The notes: a model not told the origin generated them from the sequence alone. DNA of 64,000 bases from Nepenthes gracilis (GCA_033239525.1 BSYO01000024.1:12271268-12335267); one strand, 5' to 3'. Numbered from the stretch's first letter, positions 39,766 through 51,600 are shown. Translations and numbers: made by a program.

Positions 39766-40534
39766 TGGTGAATTCCACTCCTATACTTGAGTTCCTCTTC
39801 TTTCTGTCTTGAAAATTTTGCTTGATTGGTTGTTGAATATACAACTGGTAAGTGCTCAGGACTTAATGATGCCACACCTTAACTTATCAGAAATTGTGCC
39901 TCTTCTGAGTTTTTATTGATAAAAATAGCATAACGTATGGTTACTTTATTGTGACTGGAGGCCACGGATCCAAATTAAAGATTTAACTTATTTGGAGTAT
40001 AGGGATAATATTGAGTACATTTGATATCTCTAGACTTCACGGTGTTAGTGCATTGTGCATTGGATTGCCCTTTGCTCATCTAGTTCACTTGGATGAGTGC
40101 AAGGATCTTAATTCTGTGGTCATGGTTTTGATCCCTATAGTGGGCACCTCTAGATATTGCCCTAATGTGGCTTGGTGGTCTTTGTTTTCCTGGATCCCTA
40201 GTAGCATTAGAGGTCCTGTGAATATGACGCAAAAGGAAGCAGACTATATATTTAGGCAAAATTGGCCATTTCACCATTTGAAGATTTGTACGTTGACAAC
40301 CATGAAAAATATAAAACATTGGATGAGTAAAGGGGTCTTCACTCATTAGCACCATCTTCATCTTTGGAGGGAAGAAGCAATCACATCCATTTACTCCACA
40401 GTTGGCAAGGCTGATGTTTTATGTTGTTCATGTCATTTCTTCATATTGTTACTGCACAGCTTTGTTTTCTTTGCTTTTCCCTTTCTCATTGGAACCAAAT
40501 ATCTGATTCTCTTCCTTCTTACATAACTCCCTTA

Positions 40535-41275
40535 GGGTGTGTTTGGAATTAAGAAAATTTGGAGGGAAGGAGAAAAAAATTTAAAGAAAGTGTTTTTTGG
40601 TCTATGGATTTGATGAAAAATTTTAGAGAAAAAATAGTGTGGAAAATAGGTGTAAAAATATTAATGTTTTATGAAAAATTATTTCCAATTTAAAACAAGT
40701 GAAAAACAAAAGGTGAGTAGATCCTTTTGGCTGTCCATGAAATATGGGTCAAGTTTGTTAGATGATTAGTTGATATGAACAATTCTAATTGGAGGTTGGC
40801 AGTTACTAGTCCGAGCTTTTACATAATGGCATTTGTATTGATAATTGTTCTTATAATGGTCGGAACTGTAATGAGTCTTTTGAGTGTAGATGAAAAATTA
40901 AAAATGTTAGGTTCTGTCTTTAGTAATGATAGGACCACCAGCTTGAGAGCTTTCCTTTTAATTGTTGATGAGAGTTTAGATATTCCCTCTTCCCTCTAGG
41001 TGTTCATGAGTTTAAATGTCGGTTTCTCACAAACTGTTCAAATGTGTACTGAAAATAGCCACCAAATTGAGCTTATTAACATATTAAAGGCATGTATTTT
41101 TACTCAGTCTATCTTTGATAGCCAAACAAATTTTTTTTGAAAATTTATTTTATTTTCTATATAAAATTTCTTTAACATTCAAACAAGAGAAAGAAAATAC
41201 TTCTCTTTCATTTTTTTAAAAATTTTTTTATTGCTATTTTCTTTTCCTTCAAATTTCTTGATTCCGAACACAACC
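40535..41275. mobile_element. Tourist-type (PIF/Harbinger) MITE, 741 bp
   Basis: Left end GGGTGTGTTTGGAATTAAGA; reverse complement of the right end GGTTGTGTTCGGAATCAAGA. The inverted similarity continues for roughly 40 bp. TTA lies directly outside both ends (40532-40534 and 41276-41278), the target-site size of PIF/Harbinger elements. It sits in the leader intron of the DUF1644 gene. The 75-codon frame inside (40775-40999) shows no transposase similarity. Confidence 0.7.
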
Positions 41276-42006
41276 TTAAGCTAGTGCATAGTTCTTACGT
41301 TCTTGAGATGACTGTGCTGTCACATCAATGTTTCTTGCTGAAGAGATATTCTCCTATATTTCTTGAAAGTTTATGACAAAGTTTGCCATGTAGTATATGG
41401 TGGTCATGATCTGTGTTCGGTGTGGGAAGTTGTGTTGGTCTGATGAATTTCTCCTGTCTCTTTTCCTCCTGAGGTATTCTCATACTAGTATCTGCGCAAA
41501 ATAAAGGTCTTTTTATACTTCAATATGTTCCCCTTTTTTTTTTTTTTGCGTAGTTCTATTTGTTCATGTGAAAATGTAGCAGTGTCAGTTTTGATATCTG
41601 CTAGACAAAGATTTGCTCCAAGATAATAGTGATGTCTGGTGTGTTGCCACTTGGGTTGAGCAAACTCTCGCATGACAAAATATTGCATCCGTCAAGCTTT
41701 TTTATGGCCTGTAAAAAAATATAAGTTAGTTGGAGGAAATAAAGGAGGAGGTAGACGGTAAAACTTTGAGTAATGTGACAAAAAATGATTGACAATTGAT
41801 TTTACTCTCAAAGGATATTGTACTAAATTGAGGAGAATGATGAAAATAGATTCATATGGCTGACTCTAGTTAGTCGATCCAAAGTTAGTTGTATTCCTAT
41901 GGAAAGAAAGCTGCTGTAATCTGGTGGATGCTTCTTTCTGAAATCTGAATATTGCCATCTTTCTTTATGGGCTGTTCTGTGTCCGCATTTCAGATTCAAT
42001 TTGTAA

Positions 42007-42999
42007 ATGGCAAAAGTTAGCAAGTTGAGAGTGATCAAGCCACACCTAAGGTGCAAATCAAACCCATTTCAAATGCAAGCTTGCTCTCGTAAAATCTTGA
42101 AACATGTCAACAAGAAGAAACATTCTACAACTCTTGAGAGGAAAGAATGGGAAGATGCAACCTGTTCTGTTTGCCTGGAGTCCCCTCATAATGCCGTTCT
42201 CTTACTTTGCTCCTCTTACAACAATGGCTGCCGCCCTTATATGTGTGCCACCGGCTATCGCTTTTCCAATTGTCTTGATGAGTACAAGAAGGCATACTCA
42301 AAAGTAACTCCTGTGCCACCGAGTATACAGACGTGTGGTGATTCGAAGCATGTGTTTGGCCTTTGTTTGGGCTGCCATGATGAAAAGATGGAAGTCCCCG
42401 AGCTTTTGTGCCCACTCTGCCGAGGGCAGGTGAAAGGTTGGACAGTGGTGGAGCCTGCTCGGAAGTTTCTTAATGAGAAGAAAAGAACTTGCATGCAGGA
42501 GGGCTGCTCATTTGTTGGTGACTACAAGCAGCTTAAGAAGCACGTGAAGGGAGAACATCCCTCGGCACGGCCGAGGGAAGTGGACCCAGGACTTGAGGAG
42601 GAATGGAAAAGACTAGAGCAAGAAAGGGAATTCAATGACGTCATCAGCACAGTCACGTCGTCAATGCCTGGTGCAATTATCGTAGGTGATTATGTGATTG
42701 AGGTTTCCAGGCCGTTCTTCAGAGATTACAATGGGGATGGATATTCCGACGACGATGATGATGCCTTCCCTTTTGAAACGTTCCGTGCTAGGAGGAATGT
42801 CGGTTTCCGGTTTAGCCAGGCATTGGGGAGGAGGGATCATTTTCACGGGGATGATGATGTTGGAGTCCATCCCCGAGCAGCTTCGTCAGAAGTTGATCAT
42901 GCTGCTCCTCCCATCAGCAGCCACCACCACCACCGACGATTGCTGTTGTCCCAATTGGTTCGGAGGCGGCGGCGGGGAGAAGCTAATGACGGGCCATAG
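42007..42999 (+). CDS. DUF1644-family zinc-finger protein
   Basis: Single coding exon, 330 aa. The start is firm: an in-frame TAA lies immediately before the ATG and a splice acceptor (GCATTTCAG|ATTC) lies 13 bases upstream. The N-terminus is basic (1-45). The DUF1644 core has a RING-like Cys cluster (Cys53, Cys56, Cys68, Cys75, Cys80, Cys89 in CSVCLESPHNAVLLLCSS and GCRPYMC), then LCPLCRGQVKGWTVVEPAR (134-152) and a C2H2-like finger (Cys162, Cys167, His179, His184; QLKKHVKGEH). The EVDP...EEWKRLEQEREF block follows. The C-terminal third is variable: an acidic run (247-252), then His-rich and Arg-rich tails (306-324). Some rice members are linked to stress tolerance; biochemical function is not established, and ubiquitin-ligase activity is only suggested by the Cys pattern. 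Confidence 0.92.
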   Translation: MAKVSKLRVIKPHLRCKSNPFQMQACSRKILKHVNKKKHSTTLERKEWEDATCSVCLESPHNAVLLLCSSYNNGCRPYMCATGYRFSNCLDEYKKAYSKVTPVPPSIQTCGDSKHVFGLCLGCHDEKMEVPELLCPLCRGQVKGWTVVEPARKFLNEKKRTCMQEGCSFVGDYKQLKKHVKGEHPSARPREVDPGLEEEWKRLEQEREFNDVISTVTSSMPGAIIVGDYVIEVSRPFFRDYNGDGYSDDDDDAFPFETFRARRNVGFRFSQALGRRDHFHGDDDVGVHPRAASSEVDHAAPPISSHHHHRRLLLSQLVRRRRRGEANDGP

Positions 43000-43330
43000 T
43001 TTTTGCAGCAACGGTTGAGAATCAGTTTTGACTGTGCATTGGATCTTACGGAGTCAACTGGTTCTGATATTTATTTAAAGTTGCAGCAACATCAAAGATG
43101 ATATAACGGATCTTTGAAACTTCTATTATGCATACTGGATGAATATTCTCCGTGCTTCACTTTGTTCGGCGTTACGTTTTCATTGTTATGTGCAGGTTAT
43201 AGCGGGCAGTTCCATCTCCTGTAATCTGTGCTCCTCAATTGGCGGCAGAGACTTCTGTTGAGACAGGAGGGAGGTTTCTGCAAGAATAGAATCTCCAAGG
43301 TAAATTCTTGAATCAACTTGTAAACTCTAT
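43000..43330 (+). other. Probable 3' untranslated region of the DUF1644 gene
   Basis: Non-coding sequence after the stop codon with composition like the gene. TATGTGCAG|GTTATAGC near 43197 could be a 3' untranslated splice acceptor, and a possible donor (CCAAG|GTAAATTC) lies at about 43300. No poly(A) site could be fixed. Confidence 0.35.
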
Positions 43331-43689
43331 CATACGAGGAGGGTTGTGATCCGTAGGTGACTGTCAGTGTAAAAATTTGTCAATCCATTTTAGGTCATTG
43401 CGGTGCAGCGATGTATCGAGATCATACTTGAACATAGCATGAAATATGGAAGAATTGGGATTAATGAAAAGCAAAAAGGTAGTAAGTGAAGTTGAAGTGT
43501 AAAATATGTAATGCGTTTTATGCTAGCAAGAGAAAATAATGAGTAATGATATGTAATGTATTAGTGTGTAAAAGATAAAGAAAATTGAATAATTGTTAAA
43601 GAAGGTGACATAAAGGATACTAGGCATAATTATCTACGTAAAGTGGCTGATAAAAAATATAATAGAATGTCGAAATTTTATAATGCGGC

Positions 43690-43875
43690 AAGTGCGTCCT
43701 AACTGTTTACCTTAATCAGAAATGAACTTACAAAAGATGTTCAATATAAGGTTTTTGGGTAGACGTTATTTGGAGATGATATTATTTTAACAGGCGAAGT
43801 GAAGCATATGTAGAAATAAACCGACGTGCTGGACTCACGTCTCCTGTTCATAGGCTTAAGAGAAGTAAAATCAAA
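43690..43875 (+). pseudogene. LINE reverse-transcriptase relic
   Basis: One plus-strand frame reads TLIRNELTKDVQYKVFG, a stop, then TLFGDDIILTGEVKHM. This corresponds to the plant LINE reverse-transcriptase segment around the (F/Y)xDD active site (there usually LFADDIVL). Further stops follow within 20 codons. It is a short, dead fragment with no visible poly(A) tail. Confidence 0.55.
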
Positions 43876-45524
43876 CATGTAATCTGTAATTTTAGCAATT
43901 TTTATATAGAATAATGAACATATTAAAATCAATAATTAAAATATTACTGAAAATAATAAGTTTTATTGCATTGGATTTATAATTTAAGCCAGTAAAAAAA
44001 TTAATCATCAAAGATAGAATTAATGTATGTTAGTTAAATATTGAAAGGAATATTTATTAGATTTGAAAACAAATTATGATGTGGAGAGGTTAAATACTGG
44101 TTTCGCAATAGTCATGACATGATCCAATGAGCCAAGTATCGTCTCTCATTACCACATAAAAATGCTTTATTTTTTGGTGCAAGAATCTTTCCCACGGCTG
44201 TTATCCAAGATATATGGGTTTGAGATCAAACTCTGAATGCATAATATCGTTTCTGAAAATCTAAAGGCATGGGAGCAATGATCGGACTTTGTATGCGAAA
44301 CCATGCTAATTCCTGAGTTGTATGTATATTCTAGTGTTATTAAAGAGCTCAGTAGATGGATTAATAAGATATTATATTATTTGATATTGTTTTAAAATAC
44401 CTTTTACATGTCTTTAAAATATGTTTGGTATTTTATTTTCAAATACTTCATAGTACACTTTTTTTAACTTAGAACCTCCTAACCTCGTACACTTTCTTTA
44501 TTGAAAGTTATTCAACCTAATCAAAACATATGTTCAATGCTTCTATAAATATAACGTTCCTTAGTTTTAGTAAAGGCATGTATTGATGTTGGAATTAAGG
44601 ACATCTTACAGTATAATGATTTAATTATCTTATGATTTAAAGCCTTTCAACAAATTTTATGATTACTATAATCTTTAAAATTGAGTGTCACAGTACTTTA
44701 GGTTTGGCCTACTTAATCTTAAATTTTATATACATATTATTTTATAAATGTCACGCTTCATAAATTTAATGTGTTAAATTTCAATACTAAAAATACGTTT
44801 TAATGTTGAAACATTTACTCTTTTAGCAGTAATTTGTACCTGAATCGAGGACTGATTCATTTAGAAGAATACCTGATGTGGAGGGTTTAACCCAAGTTAC
44901 TTGAAACGAGGAATTTTAAGAATATTCAATTAATATTTATAAATTATATAATATCTCCCTAATTTATTAATTATATATATTTATATGTTGTAGTGTATGT
45001 AAATATAGATAAAAATATAAGAAATTTGCATTACGTGGGCTCACATTAATTATAAATTTTGATTTTTTAAAAATAAGTCGAATATGTTATTTATAATGAT
45101 ATAATAGGTGACTTAAATTTATTATTTAGGTGTGACGATTTATAATGCCTTTGGATTATCAGCATCTTAGTTGTATAAGTTTTGATCCTATGTGTAATGT
45201 AGTATGATAAGTATGTGGCCTAGAAGACTTTATATGGTCAAAAATGTTTTTCTAATATGTGTTTAAAGGGAGAGCTGTTATACTTCTAGTATAATGACTT
45301 TTATATTTGTCTTATAATTAAGGTTAAAAATTAAAAAAATAAATAATGAATGATTATTTAAATAACTTATAAATTTTTATTATTTGTTTTTAAATTTTAA
45401 TTATTTCGGTAGATAAATTTTAGAGCAAGCCCACTAAAATAATCATATAATAATCTAAGTCAACATTGTGCAGCATATTCAACTGAATTCCACTTATTTC
45501 ATTATTTGAAATCAAAATTTTGTT
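43876..45524. other. AT-rich intergenic DNA
   Basis: About 1.65 kb between the LINE relic and the solo LTR. No coding similarity, inverted repeat or tandem array could be supported. Confidence 0.55.
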
Positions 45525-45529
45525 ATTAT

Positions 45530-48500
45530 TGATGGGGTTAGTAGAAATGGGCCAGTCAAACGTGAAGGTCCATAGATTGATAGTGGATCATGAGGGATTC
45601 AGCCCATATGTCCAGAGGCCTGTTGGCATTTCCGTTGATCCAAAGAGTATCCCAGTCAGCTCGGATGGTCTAAGTTGACATTGGCCCAATCAGGACGGCC
45701 CACGGTCCTCTTTCATCATACTAAAATTTCTTTGCTTAACTATCTCGACACCCTGAATATTGCTCTTGATCGCAATCATTTTCGGAATGGTAACTCCAAC
45801 TCAATAGATCACTCCTAATGGCAGTTCCGACTCAACGGATTTCTCCTAATGATAACTCATATATTCACCGCATCCAACATCTCCTCGGATAAGGAACAGA
45901 TTCTTTTGACTGATCATGATTACCCTAATCGACACCTATGATCCCTGTGCCAGCCTCTCAAATCTATGCAGACAGTTGGTAGTTAGCCTTGGTGTCCAAA
46001 TAGGACTGAATTGGTTCAAAGGTTATAAATACTTCCTCGCTCCCATGGGTAAGGACACGACTAGATGTACTCAAAAACTCATGCTCAAGAGCTTATAGAA
46101 AATGGCTCTTTGCTCAAAAAGCTTCCGAAGAAATCTATCACAATTCTTGTTCCCTCGATATCAAAGTCGCTCTATGTCGAGCGCATCATCTAAGTAAAAC
46201 TCAAACCCCGTACGCTTACATTATCACACATTATAAGGTATCAATTTTCACGATATGATAATTAGGAGTAATTAAATTAATATAAGTGAACTGAGGTCTA
46301 AGGTTACGGGAGAAGTTAAATCGAAAGGTTCGAAGACCTGGAATTGGTGGATTCGGGAATTGGTATTATGATCTTGAAATATTGATTCGTAAAAGGATCT
46401 GGGTTATGATTTATGATAATCACAATTTATTAAATTAATATAATCAAAATTAGACTTATGGTACGCGGGATAATATGTTTTAGAAGCGGAGTTGGGCAGA
46501 CGTCTACAGGGCGCTTGCTCAGGACGCTTGAGGGCTGCGGCAAGCACCCTTTCTAGGGAGCCAGTGCCTGGGGCCGGCGCTGATTCTAAGGGTGTGGCGC
46601 CCGCTAGGCGCTAGGCTGGCACTTGAACGCCAGCCCGAGAATAAAAGCCCGCGAGGGTTTTTGTATTTGACTCGTTTTTCGGCCTCCACACAAGAGAAGA
46701 GAGAGAGAGAGGGAGGGAGAAGAGAGAGAAGGGTGAATCCGAGGTTTTTGAGCTCGAGTCAGTTAAGAAAGTAATGGATCGGATCGAGCTAAGTGCACTC
46801 ATACTCTCGTCTTTTATTTTCTTGCACTTTTGTTCTGTTTTCTTCGGGTGTCATGATCCCGATATTCGAATAAGTTTATATTTTGGAATGTTCATGATCC
46901 TAACATGAAAATATTTCAATTTCGTGTCCGATTTGTGAGATTTATGCTGATTTTTACAAACTGGAACCCTAACCCATGCCCGGACCCATTTCACCTTTTA
47001 TTTTAGGTTTTATGTGTGATTTTGCCCTAGATTATTATCCATAACTTGGACAAGCAAATATGTAAATTCCATATCTGATTTAGTAGTTTTGACCCGTTTT
47101 CGGATACGAAACCTTAAATTCGCGACCTGGAGGAGTTTACTGATTAAATTGAGATTTATACATAAATTGGCTTTAGAATATTATTACCCGCACGATGAAT
47201 ATGTTAATTTATCAATTAGGTATTTGAATTTGTAGTTTTGTAGAGTTTTATACTCACCGGAACCCAAACCCACAGTCCATTTGATTTTTATCCAAATCAA
47301 TTAAAATTTGTGGATGATATTAGTTTCGAAAATTATATAGCATGCTCTTGGGAATGTATTTGATACCCGGACGCTCTAAAGTTACATTCGGCATGTGGTG
47401 GTAAGAGTTCTTTGTTTATTCCAAAACTTATGAACAATTATGCATATATTATGAAAATGTTAGTTGAATATGTTATGAAAATCATGTCCTGAATCCATTA
47501 TGAAAGAATTATTGACTGGAAGTCATATGATTTCATTTGGCATAAAATGAGAATGAATTATTAATCCCCTAAGCTTCGAAGAAGACTATGCACGAACTAT
47601 GAATGCGTAAGAACTCAAACTCACAAAGAATATGGAAATATAAATTTGAACAAGTTTAATGGAAAAAGAACGAAGAAGGAATATTCTTCAATTAAGCGAT
47701 GAACTGACGAATAGTTCTCCGGAATAAAGACTTGATTGAATTATGAAACGTTCTCCAATAGAGTGAGAACGAGGAATTATGTGTTTAAGCACAGAATTTC
47801 TTAAAGAAATAAAGAATTAAGAATTTGGATTGATGATTACAGATAATAAATTTTGACATGTCATAAATAGTATAATGAAAACTCAAAGATTACTCTGGCT
47901 GTGTATCCTATACCGTGTTTTATAATCGATGATATTTTTTGACATACCTTAATATATTGTAATGAAAGGTCATTGTTTGTTATGGATGCCGCTCGCCACT
48001 TATTGACTACGACCTCGTCTAAGGGTTGATATATAAACGGTCCCTCTCTGGGTCGAGAATAGGAGGATATCGGCCTTATTTGTGTAGAGTGAATATAATC
48101 CAGGTTACGACTGACCGCTTTTTTGGTCAGTAAGGCCTATTGACTCTGATCCCTCAACGAAATAAGTTTTCGACAATGAAGTAATAATTAAAGAAAATGA
48201 CAAGGAAACTAACTAAAAAATTATAAAACGAATCATGAAACCATTCTTTCTGAAGTATGATTTATAGTTTCATATGCATCATTGTATCCTCCTATATGTA
48301 TTATTATGTTTTAAAATATGAAATTGCATGTCATTGATTTATATATGTGCATTATTGAACTTTTGGCTCACATTTATTATTTTTCTTTCTCCAGATAAGT
48401 ATGAGTTGCATCCACTGTGATAGGATAGAGATTTTGAGTCGGCTAGGCTCAAAGATGATGAAAAGGATCTTATGGATCTAGTTTTACCGTCTTATATCTT

Positions 48501-49142
48501 CTGACGGGATTAGTCTATATTTTTATTGAATTTTATCCACGGATGTATGCATATGATGATGTTGATATTAAGAAAATATACATAGCATAGTGTCCGCTGT
48601 ATCGATGGATATTTATACTTTCATAGGTTTTTATGGTTGATTTCAGGTATTTAGTGGTATCTCCCTGTGTTCGATATTGTGTTCAAAGATATAACATTGG
48701 AACCACAAAATGATTGTGGTAGCCAGTAGGATCCCGTGTTGGTTTATTGTATTATCTGGATGTTGGGGTTAAAATTGATGGATTTTTGATATTGTTGAGA
48801 TTGTATATTTAATGTACAGGATTATTATTCAGGTTTTGTGTTTAACCAACATCTGTATTACAATCAAAATTCTGCTGAATTTTCGGTTGGTAATGCAATA
48901 CGTCACACACATAATTTTCATCCCTACATCTTTCCATCTTTTTGAGGAAGATCATTGATTTGAGTGTCGAAAGATAAATTAGAAAGTGAATTTTGCTAAT
49001 CTTCTAGCATTTTATCCGTTCATCGTATTGCGTAGGACCTAGATTATTAGAGATGGAGACCAGATCCTCCTGTGTTTGACCCGACCGAGGAAGATCAAAA
49101 AACTCTATAATCCATATAATAACCCGAATTTAGGATGCATCA
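45530..49142 (+). mobile_element. Solo LTR (Tat-like), interrupted by a nested solo LTR
   Basis: It starts TGATGGGGTTAG and ends TTAGGATGCATCA, flanked by a perfect ATTAT duplication (45525-45529 and 49143-49147). Without the nested insert at 46232-48907 and one copy of its target site it is 932 bp long. A TATA box (TATAAATAC, 46024-46032) and the U5-type motif GATTTGAGTGTCGAAAG (about 48959) lie in the expected order. It belongs to the same family as the 934-bp solo LTR at 18680-19613. No internal retrotransposon sequence adjoins it. Confidence 0.85.
46232..48907 (+). mobile_element. Nested long solo LTR, 2.68 kb (copy A)
   Basis: It is inserted inside the solo LTR at 45530-49142 with a perfect 5-bp duplication CACAT (46227-46231 and 48908-48912). 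It starts TATAAGGTATC (decayed TG end) and ends AATACGTCACA. The inverted copy at 52065-54608 matches it over most of its length, including the end region with TTTCGGTTG. A GC-rich patch (about 46490-46640) and a GA-rich patch (46690-46740) lie in the first quarter. It has no coding capacity. Long LTRs of this size are typical of Del/Tekay-like or Tat gypsy elements; the family is not determined. Confidence 0.8.
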
Positions 49143-49147
49143 ATTAT

Positions 49148-50200
49148 TAGTCTTTTTTTTTTCTCTCAATTGAATTTCATAAATGACAAATATTAAGTAA
49201 CTAAACACACAAATTATGTAATAATTTTAACGTGAAAATTTGTCTCAGTTAAAAAAAAATCATGAGACCTTTAGTTGAAAATAATCTTTACTATAAAGCG
49301 ATTATGTTATAAATAGCACCTTCAAGGCAAGTCCTTCTACACACATAACTAATATAAAGAACTAGTTAACACTAACTCTAACTCACTTAACAACTAAATA
49401 ATAGAATGTAACGAACAAACAAATAATGAGCTGATAATAAATCTATAACATAAACTAAAAGAACATCTTTAAATATAAAAAATGATGAAATTTAAATCAA
49501 ATATAAATAGGTGCCTAAATCTTTAATTTTTTTTTTATCTTTTTTAATTTATCACTCTGTCTCGCTACATCCACATGTGCAAAATGACTTCTGGATAAAA
49601 CCTTAAAACCTAAATAGGATACTTTTTGCTTGTGTGGTCGCTTTAGCAACCTAAATAGGATACTTTTTGCTTGTGCGGTCACTTAAGCAGTCATGATACG
49701 ACTCACTTATAATTTGCCATTAAAATTGTATCATAAGTTGTTAACTCATAGCCTTTCTATAAAAATTTCTCCAAACTATTTTGCTTGATGTAATTTCGTG
49801 TGAAAGGCCATAAGCATATATTTTCTTTCAAATAAAACATCTTGACAAAAACTATGATAACTCTAAAAGTAACAATTGCATGTCTAATAAGTACAAAATT
49901 TATAAAAAAAAATCTAAAATTAATAATGAATCCTAGCACATTCCAAAGTTTTATCAACGAGGTTGAGTGGGTAAGATGGGCTCCACATCAATGACATATA
50001 CAAACGATCTAAAAAGGCCACGTTAACATTCTACATCCATACCTAATCAAAAACTTGTCACATCAAGCCTTAAAAATTTCAGAAACAATGTACATGTTTA
50101 ATTATATTTTTATAGATATAAGGAGGGAAATATTTATAGAATATTTTAATAAAATTAATTATAAATAAAAAGTTATATATAAAAATTATTATAGAAATAT
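49148..50200. other. AT-rich spacer with a short direct repeat
   Basis: No coding content. Between 49607 and 49680 a 33-bp unit containing AACCTAAATAGGATACTTTT and then TGCTTGTG(T/C)GGTC occurs twice at a 41-bp period. The remainder is low-complexity AT-rich sequence and may be remnant LTR or internal retroelement DNA. Confidence 0.5.
49607..49680. repeat. Two-copy 41-bp-period direct repeat
   Basis: Copies at 49607-49639 and 49648-49680 differ at a single visible base (TGTGTGG versus TGTGCGG), so this duplication is recent compared with the surrounding repeats. Confidence 0.85.
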
Positions 50201-51234
50201 ATTTAATGCGTTCATGGGTTTGGGTTCCCGTACAGCTTAAAGAGTTCTCGAATTTCTCGAGTCGCTTCGAACTCGAACGAGTCTGATTTTCGCGTCTCAC
50301 AACTTGGACACTGCATACTATAAACTATAAATAGGAGGTCTAAGGATAATGAGAAGTGTTCTCACCGTAAACTCTCCGACGCTCAAATCAAAAATTTTTT
50401 TTCAGTGGATGAAAAGATACAAGTGTAGAGGTAAACGTGATGTAGGGTGCACGGATGCTTGAATGTAAGAGAATTAGGAGAGGCTTTAGCTCATTTCGTG
50501 CACTTTAAAGAGTGGCTTACTAAGATTACCGAGCTAAAGAGGCGGTTTCTTACGGAGGGAGGAGAGTTAGTTTTTTCTTATCGTGTTTTAGTTCAAAGCT
50601 TAGTGTGAGATAGCTTTGAGGGGCCTTGAGTGCTTTAGGATGTGGGATCCCCTTCTCTATTGTACGAGGAGGTATTTCTAATACTCCGTGGAGGAGGCTT
50701 TTGGCACAGGACCGTGAGACAAGTGTCCTACCCAGGTTCGCCGGTCACTGAACATTGACGGTGGATAGTGGTATTAGTTGTCGCCTTATGATGGTGAATA
50801 AACCGTTGTCAGGTGTGGCCGGCATGGGCCTAGTTGACTTTCGTTGCGATTGATTGAGTAGCTGCAGGACAGTCGGTGCCGCGACCTGCTAGAATTGACC
50901 TCACTCTCCATTGGCTGGCATTCCTTGAGCCAGCGCCTTCCATGCTACTCGTTTGCTGCTGTCTTGAGGAGAAGAGCAAATTGCTGGCAATTGGGCGTGC
51001 GCCAAGAAGTGCTTAGTGGACCTTGGCGTTACCTGCTCGGCCCACTATTCCCTTCGCGGTATTGGGCTTTGCTCGGAATCTCCTGGGCTCCATTACTTAG
51101 TTGGGCCCTCCCGCCAGTTGGGCTTTGTTCTTACTAGTTGGACCTCCTTGTTGTCGGCCTATATTAATACTGGATCCATCAATATTTATTTTATAATATA
51201 AAATTTGACAATTTATTATTTGTAGGGTACGACA
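50200..51234 (+). mobile_element. LTR-like block, boundaries uncertain
   Basis: This block is markedly more GC-rich than its flanks. It has a TATA-type sequence CTATAAATAGGAGG (about 50320), followed by CTCTCCGACGCTCAAATCA, a motif common in plant LTR leaders, and runs of GGGCC/TTGGGC words towards the right. It ends GGGTACGACA at 51234, a plausible LTR terminus. I could not find a matching target-site duplication or a left end. It directly abuts the R-U5 part of the next element's LTR. The frames of 60-80 codons in it are not protein-like. Confidence 0.4.
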
Positions 51235-51249
51235 TTAATTTACTATTTT

Positions 51250-51581
51250 ATAATAATTTACTATAAATATGTTTCATTTTATTTAAAAAAAATGGGATGG
51301 ATTTTAAAAAATAAGGAATAAAGTATAGTCAACTAACTCACTTGCTCTTCCACAAAATATGGAGCGAAATCCTCCCCCCTCTCTCTCATCTACTCAATGA
51401 CTCTTATAGTTTGAATTTTTAGAAAGTTTACTGATTTGAATGTCGGATGATATATTAAAGAGTAAGTTTTAATTTTTTCAGAGTTCTTATTTGCTATTAT
51501 GATGTGTATGATTCGGATAAAAAAATTAGATAATTTGAATCGAATTTATTCGAATTATAATACTGATTATAAGTACTATCA
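51250..51581 (+). repeat. Left LTR remnant (R-U5)
   Basis: It matches 56962-57284 from the TATA box to the end, including ACTGATTTGAATGTCGGATG versus TTAATTTAAGCGTCGAAAG. The U3 half is not recognisable to its left, where the LTR-like block at 50200-51234 begins. Confidence 0.65.
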
Positions 51582-51600
51582 TTGGTATTATTTGTGGAAA
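51582..51600 (+). other. Decayed primer-binding-site region (Tat type)
   Basis: TTGGTATTATTTGTGGAAA directly follows the LTR end (ACTATCA). It matches the Tat-type consensus with differences mainly of C-to-T and G-to-A type. Confidence 0.5.

Larger units (their letters stand above)
35443..41993 (+). other. Long leader intron / non-coding interval
   Basis: No convincing coding exon was found in this 6.5 kb. A short ATG frame (MAASIVETLLPG, about 37575) ends at a possible donor and could be an upstream ORF or an alternative leader exon. The interval contains a hAT-type MITE (39245-39535), a local duplication (39585-39765) and a Tourist-type MITE (40535-41275). The 112-codon frame at 40011-40349 resembles no family I know. 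Confidence 0.45.

Noticed and set aside
40011..40349. 112-codon plus-strand frame in the DUF1644 leader intron
   Set aside because: No recognisable domain, no supporting splice context, and an overlapping antisense frame of similar length; probably chance.
42698..43018. 106-codon frame overlapping the end of the DUF1644 gene
   Set aside because: It is out of frame with the main protein and its composition is explained by reading the acidic and His/Arg-rich coding DNA in another frame. A natural frameshift was considered, but the main frame reaches a normal stop with a plausible basic tail.
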